Assembly: GCA_030830465.1 (NCBI GenBank)
Contig: JAURMY010000340.1
Span: 1 to 19,292 of the forward strand
From: Alphaproteobacteria bacterium
GTDB taxonomy: Bacteria; Pseudomonadota; Alphaproteobacteria; Rhodobacterales; Rhodobacteraceae
DNA length: 19,292 bases
Direction: 5' to 3'
This document shows, piece by piece, positions 1 to 7,429 of the stretch. How positions within the stretch are numbered: position 1 is the stretch's first letter; the number at the start of each line of letters is the position of its first letter. Made by a program: the position numbers and the translations under genes. The notes below the pieces were generated by a model. It saw only the letters and a program-made list of their open reading frames with translations, searched no databases and was not told the origin of the DNA.

Positions 1-1037
1 GCCGACACCGACATCGGCCCGCGTAGGGCCAGGGAGGGATCATGTTCAACGTTCTGACCACGGCGACCGATGGCCAGGGACAATTGCTCGTCCGGGACCA
101 CAACCTCGATGCGGTTGGCGTCTTCGTCCAGAACCACTTTGGAAACCTCGGCGGGTTGCAGGGCGTTCACCAGGAAGGTCGGCGCATCGTCATTCCACGG
201 AATGATGTCGATCTTTTCGCCGCCCAGTTCGTTTACCACGGCCTGCACGCGTGAACCGCGCATACCGACGCAGGCGCCGACCGGATCAATCGAATTGTCA
301 TAGGAAATCACGCCGATCTTGGCGCGCGAACCCGGATCACGGGCAACCGCCTTGATCTCGATGATGCCGTCATAGATTTCCGGCACTTCCATCTTGAACA
401 GTTCCGCCATGAATTCCGGCGCGGTGCGCGACAGGAAAATCTGCGGCCCGCGGGTTTCCTCGCGCACTTCGCGGATATAGGACCGGACCCGGTCGCCAGT
501 GCGGAAAGCTTCGCGGTTGATCAGCTGATCGCGGCGCAAAACCGCCTCGCCCCGGCCAACATCGACGATGACGTTGCCATATTCCACCCGCTTGACGACA
601 CCGTTGATGATGGTACCGACGCGATCCTTGAATTCCTCGTACTGCCGCGCGCGCTCCGCTTCGCGGACCTTTTGCAGGATCACCTGCTTGGCGGATTGTG
701 CCGCGATCCGGCCGAAATCCATCGGCGGCAGCAGATCGACGATCTCATCGCCCACTTTCGGGTCGTCCAGATGCGCCTTGGCGTCATGCGGGGTCATCTC
801 GGTAAAGTGGTTCTCAACCTCATCCACGACATGCCGGATGCGGGTCATGGTCAGTTCGCCCGACTTGCGGTCGATATGGGCGCGAATGTCCAGTTCCGCG
901 CCATAGCGCGACTTGGCAGCCTTCGCCATGCTTTCTTCCATCGCCTCGATCACAAGACCGGGGTCGATCAGTTTTTCCCGTGCGACCGCATCAGCGATCT
1001 GCAAAAGCTCCAGCCGGTTGGCACTGGTTATGCTCAT
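1..1037 (-). CDS. nusA: Transcription termination/antitermination factor NusA (3' end cut off by window edge)
   Basis: NusA binds RNA polymerase and nascent RNA and controls pausing, intrinsic termination and rRNA antitermination. About 345 codons are visible. The frame starts [22 protein letters not shown], followed by the NusA N-terminal domain, an S1 domain (about residues 135-200, with [20 protein letters not shown]) and two KH domains whose GxxG loops are readable (GMRGSRV in KH1; GRRGQNV at residues 324-330 in KH2). The start ATG (1037-1035) overlaps the rimP stop by four bases (ATGA), so the two genes are probably translationally coupled, as in the usual rimP-nusA-infB operon. The rest of KH2 and the C-terminal region lie outside the window. 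Oddity: after residue 330 the next 15 residues ([10 protein letters not shown]...) do not match the RLASQLTG-type helix expected after the second GxxG loop, so the first ~46 bases of the window are suspect. Identity is certain. Confidence 0.96.
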   Translation of the reverse strand, partial: MSITSANRLELLQIADAVAREKLIDPGLVIEAMEESMAKAAKSRYGAELDIRAHIDRKSGELTMTRIRHVVDEVENHFTEMTPHDAKAHLDDPKVGDEIVDLLPPMDFGRIAAQSAKQVILQKVREAERARQYEEFKDRVGTIINGVVKRVEYGNVIVDVGRGEAVLRRDQLINREAFRTGDRVRSYIREVREETRGPQIFLSRTAPEFMAELFKMEVPEIYDGIIEIKAVARDPGSRAKIGVISYDNSIDPVGACVGMRGSRVQAVVNELGGEKIDIIPWNDDAPTFLVNALQPAEVSKVVLDEDANRIEVVVPDEQLSLAIGRRGQNVEHDPSLALRGPMSVS

Positions 1038-1609
1038 GATTCATCCTCTTCCGGGGTTTCGTCAGTTTCAATGTCGTCAAAATCTTCTTCTTTGAAGCCC
1101 GCCGCTTTGCGGGCCTTCAGCATTTCCGCGATCAGTTCATCGGTCAGCACAAGCTTGGCATCGGTCAGCCATTCGAAATCAAGCCCGATGGTGCCTTCAG
1201 GAATTTCGATCAGAACCTCATTGCCCTCGGTGCCGCGCAACTGGCCCTTGAACCGGCGGCGTCCGTCGATCAGTTCCGAGGTTTCCAGCTTGGCCTCATA
1301 ATCGGCCCACATGTCGAAATCTTTCAACCGGGTCAAAGGCCGGTCAATGCCGGGCGAGGAAACCTCAAGCGTATATTCATCCGAAATCGGGTCTTCCACG
1401 TCCAGAACCGCGGAAACGGCGGTCGAAATCTTGGCGCAGTCATCCACCTCGATCCCGCCCTCGGGCTTGTCGGCCATGATCTGCAAGGTCGTGCTTTTGC
1501 CCGACATCAAACGAATGCGCACCAGTTCATAGCCCAGCGCCTCGATCAAAGGCTGGACGATCTCAGCAAGGCGTTTGTCAATCGCGGCGCGGGCTATCAG
1601 GTCGGACAT
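1034..1609 (-). CDS. rimP: Ribosome maturation factor RimP
   Basis: RimP is a cytoplasmic factor needed for maturation of the 30S ribosomal subunit. The protein shows the family core: an N-terminal domain with [25 protein letters not shown], the central [18 protein letters not shown] signature, and a C-terminal SH3-like part ([17 protein letters not shown]), followed by an acidic tail ending EEDES. I chose the ATG at 1609 (191 aa). An ATG at 1624 in the same frame would add MSERP, but it sits immediately after the U-tract of a terminator-like hairpin with no ribosome-binding site, whereas GAAAG lies just before 1609 and family members usually begin near MSDLIA. The stop overlaps the nusA start (ATGA at 1037-1034). 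A good promoter and the hairpin lie upstream. The function is secure; the start is fairly secure. Confidence 0.93.
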   Translation of the reverse strand: MSDLIARAAIDKRLAEIVQPLIEALGYELVRIRLMSGKSTTLQIMADKPEGGIEVDDCAKISTAVSAVLDVEDPISDEYTLEVSSPGIDRPLTRLKDFDMWADYEAKLETSELIDGRRRFKGQLRGTEGNEVLIEIPEGTIGLDFEWLTDAKLVLTDELIAEMLKARKAAGFKEEDFDDIETDETPEEDES

Positions 1610-1624
1610 GGGTCTTTCAGACAT

Positions 1625-1647
1625 AAAAAAACGGGCGCGCGGCCCGT
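1625..1647 (-). terminator. Intrinsic terminator-like hairpin in the rimP-nusA leader (possible attenuator)
   Basis: On the minus strand the sequence reads ACGGGC-CGCGC-GCCCGT followed by a run of T: a 6-bp stem (1642-1647 with 1631-1636), a 5-nt loop, and a U-tract at 1631-1625. This is the form of a Rho-independent terminator. It ends 15 nt before the chosen rimP start and directly abuts the alternative start at 1624, leaving no room for a promoter after it. Any rimP-nusA transcript must therefore read through it. It may simply end the upstream dehydratase transcript, but its position also suits conditional attenuation of the operon. Confidence 0.7.
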
Positions 1648-1701
1648 CGAAATTTCGGTGGAAGTCTGGGGGTGGAGGCCAGTCTTGCCGCTGTTGAGGG
1701 G

Positions 1702-1730
1702 GATATAGGGCAGGGCAGGGCGAATGGCAA
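1702..1730 (-). promoter_or_regulatory. Candidate sigma70-type promoter for rimP-nusA
   Basis: On the minus strand TTGCCA (1730-1725; 5 of 6 to the -35 consensus) and TATATC (1707-1702; 4 of 6 to the -10 consensus) are separated by exactly 17 nt. Transcription would start near 1695, giving a leader of about 85 nt to the rimP ATG at 1609 that contains the terminator-like hairpin. The site lies in the 131-bp gap between the dehydratase stop and rimP. The match is by eye only. Confidence 0.5.
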
Positions 1731-1740
1731 GGGGATTCGC

Positions 1741-2715
1741 TTAGTTATCCGCCCCGCCCAAAATCCGGGTATATGTTCCCACGTCTATATTGCCGCCGGA
1801 AATCACCGGCACAACGGTTTGGCCTGCCAGTGACGGATGCAAGGCCGCCGCAAGGGATACGGCGCCCGCGCCCTCGGCGATGATCCGCGAACGGCGCGCC
1901 ATCAGGCGCAGGGCGTTTGCCGCCTCGGCATGGCTGACGACGATGACATCATCCACCAGTTGATCCAGCAGCGGCCACATCTCGGGCAATATGCCGGTTG
2001 ACCCGATCCCGTCGATCCATGTCGGGCCGCGATCCACCTTGACCGGTTGTCCGGCCTTTTTGGCGGTGAGCAGGGGAACCGAGCTTTCAATCTCGGCCCC
2101 GATGATCCGCACCTTTTTGCCCAGCGCCCGCAGCGCCAGCGCGATGCCGGAAATCATCCCGCCGCCGCCGATCGGCACCACGACCGTATCCACATCCGGC
2201 ACCTGCGTGGCAATTTCCAGCCCGATTGTGCCGTTGCCGATCACCACGGCCAGTTCGGCAACCGGATGCACGAAAAACCCGTTGCTGCCGGTTTGCCGCG
2301 TCATGATGATCTGCCACCAGTCGGCAAAGCTGACCATATGAACGATCGCACCCATCTCGCGCAGGGCCTCGACCTTGACCTTGGCCGAACTTTCCGGGAC
2401 ATAAACATCCACGCTCAACCCACGCGCGGATGCGGCAAGTGCAATGCCCTGACCAAAATTCCCGGCGCTGGCGGTGATGACCCCGCTGGCCAGTTCCGCC
2501 GCCGGGGCCTGGGACAAGGCGTTTGCCGCTGCTCTGATCTTGAATGACCCCAGAGGTTGCAAACACTCCGCCTTCAGGAAAATCTTGCGGTCCGGGGTTG
2601 CCAGGGGCAGGGCAGGGGTGGTGATCGCGTCGGATTTGATCCGGCCTGCCGCCGCCTGAAAATCTGACAGGGATGCCGAAAAGGCTGAGTCTGCAAGGCT
2701 GGATATATCGGACAT
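1741..2715 (-). CDS. Threonine/serine dehydratase-like PLP-dependent enzyme
   Basis: This is a fold-type II PLP enzyme that most likely deaminates a hydroxy-amino acid (threonine or serine) to the 2-oxo acid and ammonia. Visible motifs, numbered from the ATG at 2715 (324 aa): LGSFKIRAA with the Schiff-base lysine K59, SAGNFGQG at 83-90 contacting the substrate carboxylate, the phosphate-binding glycine loop GGGG at 183-186, and VISGGN near 305-310. There is no C-terminal ACT-type regulatory domain, so it resembles catabolic or stand-alone dehydratases rather than full-length biosynthetic IlvA. An in-frame GTG at 2724 is possible, but GGTGA lies 6 nt before the ATG at 2715 and supports that start. 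It is a single gene between rimP and the DUF1801 gene. The exact substrate is unknown; related enzymes act on serine, threo-hydroxyaspartate or hydroxyectoine breakdown products. Confidence 0.85.
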   Translation of the reverse strand: MSDISSLADSAFSASLSDFQAAAGRIKSDAITTPALPLATPDRKIFLKAECLQPLGSFKIRAAANALSQAPAAELASGVITASAGNFGQGIALAASARGLSVDVYVPESSAKVKVEALREMGAIVHMVSFADWWQIIMTRQTGSNGFFVHPVAELAVVIGNGTIGLEIATQVPDVDTVVVPIGGGGMISGIALALRALGKKVRIIGAEIESSVPLLTAKKAGQPVKVDRGPTWIDGIGSTGILPEMWPLLDQLVDDVIVVSHAEAANALRLMARRSRIIAEGAGAVSLAAALHPSLAGQTVVPVISGGNIDVGTYTRILGGADN

Positions 2716-2786
2716 GCGGTTCACCGGGCGATAGGGCTTTTATACAACTGTCCCGTTCCGGCGCGGGCTGTCAAACACAAAGCCCG

Positions 2787-3206
2787 CTATTTCGGATATT
2801 TCGCCCGCATGGCACGCACCGAGTCTGCGATTATGGATTCAAGAACCGCCAGATCGGTCCGGTCCAGCCGGGTGATATAAAGACAACTGGAAGAATGCCT
2901 ATGCGGTCCCAGACGGGCCAGTTGATCCTGATAGGCCGCAAAGCCGGGCATGATATATATCGTCAACGCCGCTTTGCGGGGCGCGACGCCGGTCATCATG
3001 AATGAATGCCGCGATCCGTCTTTGCGCAAATATTGATAACTGTCGAATCCAATAATGCTGTCCCCCCACATTTGCGGGACACATCCTGTGACCTTCTGCA
3101 TCAGATCGGCGACCGCCTTTGTTTCCGTGGCGCGGCGATTGTTCTCAATTCCGGCCAGAAATGCGGCGACATCGCCACTATTGGCTTTGGTTTTGTTTTC
3201 CGCCAC
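2787..3206 (-). CDS. DUF1801 domain-containing protein
   Basis: A 139-aa protein of the DUF1801 (YdhG-like) family, whose function is not established. The family pattern is clear: VAAFLAGIENNRR near the N-terminus, then MQKVTGCVPQMWGDSIIGFDSYQY, VAPRKAALTIYIMPGF, and a C-terminal SCLYITRLDRTDLAVLESII helix region. It is small, soluble, and without a signal peptide or membrane segment. The start is a GTG at 3206-3204 with a G-rich stretch 9 nt upstream; the first in-frame Met is too far inside the domain. It is transcribed divergently from the LysR-type gene, so the 198-bp gap between them may hold a shared control region. Whether LysR controls this gene is untested. It lies 71 bp upstream of the dehydratase on the same strand. 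Confidence 0.85.
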   Translation of the reverse strand: MAENKTKANSGDVAAFLAGIENNRRATETKAVADLMQKVTGCVPQMWGDSIIGFDSYQYLRKDGSRHSFMMTGVAPRKAALTIYIMPGFAAYQDQLARLGPHRHSSSCLYITRLDRTDLAVLESIIADSVRAMRAKYPK

Positions 3207-3312
3207 AGGTCAAAACCCCCGCAAAAACACAGTATTCCTTAAAGAAACGCAATCATCCGCGATCCGTCAACAGTGATTGTTTCGGGGTTTCCCTGTCTGG
3301 CACAATCTTTGA

Positions 3313-3381
3313 AATTGACCCTCAATTGTCCTGTTGTGTCCAAATTGCTGACAGAATTCAGCGGCTAAATGACCCTCAGTT
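3313..3381. promoter_or_regulatory. Candidate LysR operator region: ATTG-N5-CAAT palindrome and repeated TGACCCTCA
   Basis: In the 198-bp gap between the DUF1801 gene and lysR there is an inverted repeat AATTG-ACCCT-CAATT at 3313-3327, of the dyad type that LysR regulators bind. The core TGACCCTCA occurs at 3316-3324 and again as a direct repeat at 3370-3378, 54 bp apart (about five helical turns), the second copy being about 25 bp before the lysR start. The remainder of the gap is AT-richer than the genes around it; I could not settle on a -10/-35 pair for either gene. Confidence 0.35.
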
Positions 3382-3404
3382 CCGAGTACAGAAGGGTAAA
3401 AACA

Positions 3405-4310
3405 ATGGACCGACTAACAGAAATGGAAGCTTTCGCAAGCGTTGTAGACCAGGGGGGGTTTACAGATGCCGCGCGGAAAATGGGTATATCGAAATCGGCG
3501 GTTTCCAAGCACGTGTCTTCGCTTGAAGCGCGGCTTGGGGCCCGCCTGCTGAACCGCACAACACGGCGGGTCAGTCCGACAGAAATCGGCCTTGCATATT
3601 ACGACAAGGCCCGTCGGGTATTGAACGACGCGGGTGAAGCGGACGCAATGGTAACGTCGATGCAGGCGGCACCAAGCGGATCCCTGCGTCTGTCAGCGGC
3701 AACTGATTTTGGCGTGAACCATATCTCAAACGCGCTGGGCGCATTCCTGCACCAGTACCCTGAGATCAACGTCAATCTGGTGCTGAACAACCGGTATGTA
3801 GAGCTGATCAGTGAGGGGTTTGATCTGGCGATCCGTGTCGGTGAAATGGAAGACAGCACGCTCAGGGCGCGCAAGCTGACCGAGGCGAACATGAAAATGG
3901 TCGGCTCACCGGAATATTTCCGTCAGCACGGCAAGCCCAAGCGGATCGACGACCTGAACGAACATATGCTGCTGCATTATTCAAACCAGGCCTCGGGCAA
4001 CGTCTGGAAACTGACCTCGCCAACCGGCGAACAACGTCAGATCCGCACGACCGGCTGTTTGACTGTCAACGACGGGCAGTCGCTGTTGACCGCCGCCAGC
4101 GCCGGACTTGGCATCGCTTATCTGCCAAGCTTCCTTTATCACGAAAAGCTGGAACTGGGCCTGTTGGAAGAAGCGATGCCGGAACTGCCGGTTGAGCGCC
4201 GCGGCATCTATGCCGTCTATCCGCCAGGCCGATACACACAACCCAAACTGCGTGCCTTTATCGACTTTTTGGTCGAGCACTTTAAGACCAAGGGTCCTGA
4301 AGAGTGGTAA
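3405..4310 (+). CDS. LysR-family transcriptional regulator
   Basis: A 301-aa LysR-type regulator. The N-terminal winged helix-turn-helix is plain (MDRLTEMEAFASVVDQGGF, then ARKMGISKSAVSKHVSSLE, LNRTTRRVSPTEIG). After it comes the effector-binding domain of the periplasmic-binding type (GSLRLSAATDFG, LVLNNRYVELISEGFDLAIRVGEMEDSTLRARKL), the pattern seen in the CrgA-like subgroup. I chose the ATG at 3405, because AGAAGGG at 3390-3396 is a well-spaced ribosome-binding site and the family starts near this Met; an in-frame ATG at 3369 adds 12 residues without a binding site. It is divergent from the DUF1801 gene and convergent with the sulfatase gene, so the target is not obvious. Its own upstream region holds a LysR-like dyad, which suggests autoregulation. 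The effector is unknown. Confidence 0.92.
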   Translation: MDRLTEMEAFASVVDQGGFTDAARKMGISKSAVSKHVSSLEARLGARLLNRTTRRVSPTEIGLAYYDKARRVLNDAGEADAMVTSMQAAPSGSLRLSAATDFGVNHISNALGAFLHQYPEINVNLVLNNRYVELISEGFDLAIRVGEMEDSTLRARKLTEANMKMVGSPEYFRQHGKPKRIDDLNEHMLLHYSNQASGNVWKLTSPTGEQRQIRTTGCLTVNDGQSLLTAASAGLGIAYLPSFLYHEKLELGLLEEAMPELPVERRGIYAVYPPGRYTQPKLRAFIDFLVEHFKTKGPEEW

Positions 4311-4330
4311 GGTAACGAGTAAGGTGCGGA

Positions 4331-4370
4331 AAGGCCCGGGTGCGCGCAAGCAAGCCCGGGCTTTTTCTTT
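4331..4370 (+). terminator. Intrinsic terminator of the LysR gene
   Basis: GCCCGGG (4334-4340) pairs with CCCGGGC (4355-4361) across a 14-nt loop, and the stem can be extended by A-U and G-U pairs to about 10 bp. It is followed by TTTTTCTTT (4362-4370). It begins 20 nt after the lysR stop. The sulfatase gene, coming from the other strand, stops at 4374, so the same hairpin may help end that transcript too, although its U-tract on the minus strand is poor. Confidence 0.85.
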
Positions 4371-4373
4371 GCG

Positions 4374-5834
4374 TCACTTGCGAACATATTGCCGGGCGGC
4401 GCTGGCCTCGGGACGATAATCCCAGTCGGTGCCGTTGGTGGCCATGGCGGCGTTGACCACCTGTTTCTGGGCCAGACGATCCCAGACATCCTTTTCGATG
4501 AAGTCCAGATCGAATTGACCCTGGGTGATGATGGCGTTCAACGCGGCTTCGATTGCGGCATGTTCCAGGGTGCCGGCCAGATTGTTCCACTCATCCGGAT
4601 CTTCGGCCAGATGGAACAGTTGCGGGGGCGATCGGTGGCAATAGATGTATTTCCAATCGCCAAGCCGGACCATGAAACTGGGCCGCATGATCCCCTCGCC
4701 GTGATATTCCGAAATCACCGGAACCACGCCAAGCGGCGCGCCGCGCAGGGCGGGCATCAGGCTGCGTCCGTCAAGCGGGCGCACGGATGTCTGTCCGACC
4801 AATTCAATCAGCGTTGCGGGCAGGTCGATCAGTGAAACCGGCGTGTCCACTTTGCCCGCCGGTCTGCCCGGCATGTCGATGAACAAGGGAATGCGGGCCG
4901 ACCATTCATAAAGGCTGCGTTTTTGGATCAACCCCTTTTCGCCCAGCATTTCCCCGTGGTCCGAGGTGAAAATCACAACCGTATTGTCGCGCAGTCCCTG
5001 CTCTTCCAGCACGTCCAGCAATTCGCCCAACTTGTCATCGACGTAATGGGCAAGGGCGGCAAAGCCGCGCCGCATCGCCAGCAGGTGTTTCGGGTCGCGG
5101 ATGTCCTTGCGGTCAAGACCATACCATCGGATGAAGGCCCGGTCGAAATCGGAATATGCGGCGTCCATTCCCTCGGGATACTGCGGCAGCGGCAGATCGG
5201 CGTCCTTGTAAATGTCCCAGTACTTTTTCGGCACCTGATAAGGCGGATGCGGATTGGTATAAGACACTGTCAGCATGAACGGCCTGTCAGGCGCGTGGCG
5301 CAGATATTCCAGCGCGCGAAAATGCGTTTCCTCGTCATATTGCAACTCGGTGCTCCAACCCGGCCCGATATTTTCGCCTTGGTATTGCGGCGCGAAATCA
5401 AAGGCCATGGCGTCCGGGTCGTTTTCATCCAGCAACGGATAAGACCAGATGAACCCGGACGGATAGACATCGGTGTTCAGACGGTGGTGGTATCCGTGCA
5501 GCTGATCCGCGCCGATGAAATGCATTTTTCCTGATAAAACAGTCTCATACCCAGCATTCGTCAGATAATGCGCAAAGGTCGGAATGAAGCTGGGATAGGG
5601 GTCGCCATTGTCATAACAGCCGGTGGTCGAGGTGTATAAACCGGTCATGAAACAGGACCGGGCGGGCACACAAATCGGGCTGGGCGTATAGGCATTTGTG
5701 AAGGTGGTCGCCCGCGCCGCAAGCCGGTTCAAATGCGCGGTTTTGGCGATCGGATAACCGCAAGCCTCCAACATGAAAGGCGTCATCTGATCGGCCATGA
5801 CCAAAAGGATATTGGGCTGGGTTTTACTGGTCAT
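4374..5834 (-). CDS. Sulfatase, choline-sulfatase (BetC)-like
   Basis: A type I sulfatase of 486 aa that hydrolyses a sulfate ester. Similarity to choline-sulfatase suggests choline-O-sulfate, giving choline and sulfate. Numbered from the ATG at 5834: N-terminal metal site MADQM with D15/Q16; sulfatase signature C55-V-P-A-R59, whose cysteine must be converted to formylglycine; SGKMHFIGADQLHGY at 101-115, typical of the BetC branch, with K103 and H105; TNPHPPY near 193-199; and SDHGEMLGEKG at 291-301 with D292/H293. The C-terminal part contains YHGEG and KYIYCH...LFHLAEDPDEWNNL, also typical. There is no signal peptide, so it is cytoplasmic. A TTG at 5885 is in frame, but GAGG lies 7 nt before 5834. 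No betA, betB, betI or transporter gene is adjacent, so substrate assignment is inferred. It lies 65 nt downstream of the OmpA-family gene on the same strand. Confidence 0.85.
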   Translation of the reverse strand: MTSKTQPNILLVMADQMTPFMLEACGYPIAKTAHLNRLAARATTFTNAYTPSPICVPARSCFMTGLYTSTTGCYDNGDPYPSFIPTFAHYLTNAGYETVLSGKMHFIGADQLHGYHHRLNTDVYPSGFIWSYPLLDENDPDAMAFDFAPQYQGENIGPGWSTELQYDEETHFRALEYLRHAPDRPFMLTVSYTNPHPPYQVPKKYWDIYKDADLPLPQYPEGMDAAYSDFDRAFIRWYGLDRKDIRDPKHLLAMRRGFAALAHYVDDKLGELLDVLEEQGLRDNTVVIFTSDHGEMLGEKGLIQKRSLYEWSARIPLFIDMPGRPAGKVDTPVSLIDLPATLIELVGQTSVRPLDGRSLMPALRGAPLGVVPVISEYHGEGIMRPSFMVRLGDWKYIYCHRSPPQLFHLAEDPDEWNNLAGTLEHAAIEAALNAIITQGQFDLDFIEKDVWDRLAQKQVVNAAMATNGTDWDYRPEASAARQYVRK

Positions 5835-5899
5835 TCCGAAGCCTCGCGCCGTTTCCAAAGCCAAGCCTAGGCAGAATTCACCCAACCGACAACCGGGAT

Positions 5900-6847
5900 T
5901 TACGGCAACTGAGTCAGTACAACTTCAACCCGGCGGTTGCGCTCGCGGCCCGCTTCGGTGGCGTTTGTGGCGCGGGGGGCCAGAAACCCCACTCCCTCGG
6001 CTGAAACCTGATCGGCATCCACGCCAAAGGTGGCCACCAGACTTTCCATAACCGACGCCGCCCGCTTCTTTGACAGCGCGATATTGCCCTCAAGGGACCC
6101 TTCGGCATCGGTATGGCCGACAAGCACGACCTTGCTGCCCGGATTGTCATTCAGATAGGCCGACAGCGCCTGGAGCGATCCGGCCACATCGCCGCTGAGG
6201 GTGGAGGATCCTTTTGGAAACACCAGCCCTTCAAGCACGGCGGAACCGCTTGCCGACAACTGGCCGCCGATATCGCTTTCATCCATGATCGCGGTGGTCA
6301 GGCCGGCCTGTTTTGACGACATCGCCACCTGATCTTCAACCAAAGTCGGTTCGCCGATATGGGTGACCTGAATAAAGCCCCGGTCCGAACTGCAGCTGAC
6401 CAGAACGCTGACGAAATCCTCATCGGCGGGGGCACCCTTTTGCGCGGCAAGATAGCGGAAGTCCCCCAGATCCACATGCATATAGGGTTCAGCAATCACG
6501 TCAGCCTGAAACCGGAAATCGAACCCGCCACATTCGCGCGTGTCGCATTCGTAAAGCACGGTGTAGCCCTGCTGTTTCAACTGTTCGCGAATCGGGCTGA
6601 TCAGATCCAGCGTCATCACCCGCGCCGCCGCGGTGCGCCAGACCTGCCGTTCCACGGCCCCCTCGGTTGGAACCGTGTCGATCTTGCCATCCGCATAAGG
6701 CCCGACCGGCAACAGATATGTCGCGCTGATCTCGGATTGGTCAAAGCGTTGTTGGGCACCCTCCGGGAATTTCAGATCGACCCCGGCTTGCGCCAGCCCC
6801 GGCACGCAAAAGGCCCAAAGCCCGCATATGATCGCGCGCAGGGTCAT
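5900..6847 (-). CDS. OmpA-family envelope protein
   Basis: A 315-aa exported protein with a C-terminal OmpA/MotB-type domain that is expected to bind peptidoglycan non-covalently. A signal peptide is visible (MTLRAIICGLWAFCVPGLAQA, cleavage probable after residue 21). The middle region (about 22-200) has no domain I recognise; it contains cysteines (ECDTRECGG and VSCSSD) that could form disulfides in the periplasm. The OmpA domain covers roughly residues 205-313, with VLVGHTDAEGSLEGN, ALSKKRAASVMESL, GVGFLAPRATN and RERNRRVEVVL; the binding Asp and Arg are present. The start ATG overlaps the stop of the upstream CMD-family gene by four bases (ATGA at 6847-6844), so translation is likely coupled to it. 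It is probably the last or next-to-last gene of the operon starting at the MoaB-domain gene. Confidence 0.88.
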   Translation of the reverse strand: MTLRAIICGLWAFCVPGLAQAGVDLKFPEGAQQRFDQSEISATYLLPVGPYADGKIDTVPTEGAVERQVWRTAAARVMTLDLISPIREQLKQQGYTVLYECDTRECGGFDFRFQADVIAEPYMHVDLGDFRYLAAQKGAPADEDFVSVLVSCSSDRGFIQVTHIGEPTLVEDQVAMSSKQAGLTTAIMDESDIGGQLSASGSAVLEGLVFPKGSSTLSGDVAGSLQALSAYLNDNPGSKVVLVGHTDAEGSLEGNIALSKKRAASVMESLVATFGVDADQVSAEGVGFLAPRATNATEAGRERNRRVEVVLTQLP

Positions 6848-7413
6848 CTGTACTGGGAATGATACTCGGCATTGGGCTGTTTATCGACGGCCGACGATAC
6901 CCGGTTTGACATGTTGAAAAATCCGGCAACCGAGGCGATGTCCCAGATATCACGATCCGAAAATCCCGCTTCGCGCAGTTTCTGGCGGTCGCTTTCCTCG
7001 ATCTTGTGGCTGGCTTCGGTCATCAGAGCCGCGAAATCCAGCATCGCCTTGTGGCGCACCGACAGGTCAGCGGCGCGATAGTTCATCACCAGAACCTCGC
7101 CCAGCGCTGGGTCGCCCGACAACTGGCGCACGGCGGCACCATGGGCGGTCAGGCAATAGAAGCAATGGTTGATCGAGGATACGACAACCGCGATCATCTC
7201 ACGCTCAAGCTTGCTCAGGCCGCTGGGCCCCAACATCAGGTCGTTATACATCGCGGTAAAACCGTTCAGTTTGGTGATGTCAAAGGCATAGGCCTGTAAC
7301 ACATTCGGAACAAAGCCCAGCTTTTCAACGCAGATGTCAAAATAGCGCTGTGTCTCGGGCGGCAGCGGATCAACCGGCGGCAGGTCCAGTGCGTGAACGG
7401 GTTTTTCTTTCAT
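6844..7413 (-). CDS. Carboxymuconolactone decarboxylase-family / peroxidase-related protein
   Basis: A 189-aa protein of the AhpD/CMD superfamily, in the group annotated as uncharacterised peroxidase-related enzymes. The redox motif C84-F-Y-C87 with H91 (INHCFYCLTAHG) is intact, and the preceding LSKLEREMIAVVVSS helix is typical. Downstream parts also fit (LDFAALMTEASHKI; FSDRDIWDIASVAGFFNMSNRV). Such proteins usually act as thiol-dependent peroxide reductases or their partners, but the substrate is not known here. It has no signal peptide and is cytoplasmic. It lies 16 nt after the GNAT gene and overlaps the start of the OmpA-family gene by ATGA, so all are co-transcribed. Only a weak ribosome-binding site is visible before the ATG. 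Confidence 0.88.
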   Translation of the reverse strand: MKEKPVHALDLPPVDPLPPETQRYFDICVEKLGFVPNVLQAYAFDITKLNGFTAMYNDLMLGPSGLSKLEREMIAVVVSSINHCFYCLTAHGAAVRQLSGDPALGEVLVMNYRAADLSVRHKAMLDFAALMTEASHKIEESDRQKLREAGFSDRDIWDIASVAGFFNMSNRVSSAVDKQPNAEYHSQYR

Positions 7414-7429
7414 CGACTCAACAAGCCCC

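Noticed and set aside
1648..1657. Perfect palindrome CGAAATTTCG just upstream of the rimP hairpin
   Set aside because: A 10-bp AT-centred palindrome is short enough to occur by chance, and it does not fold into a useful RNA stem; I kept only the adjacent hairpin with its T-tract.
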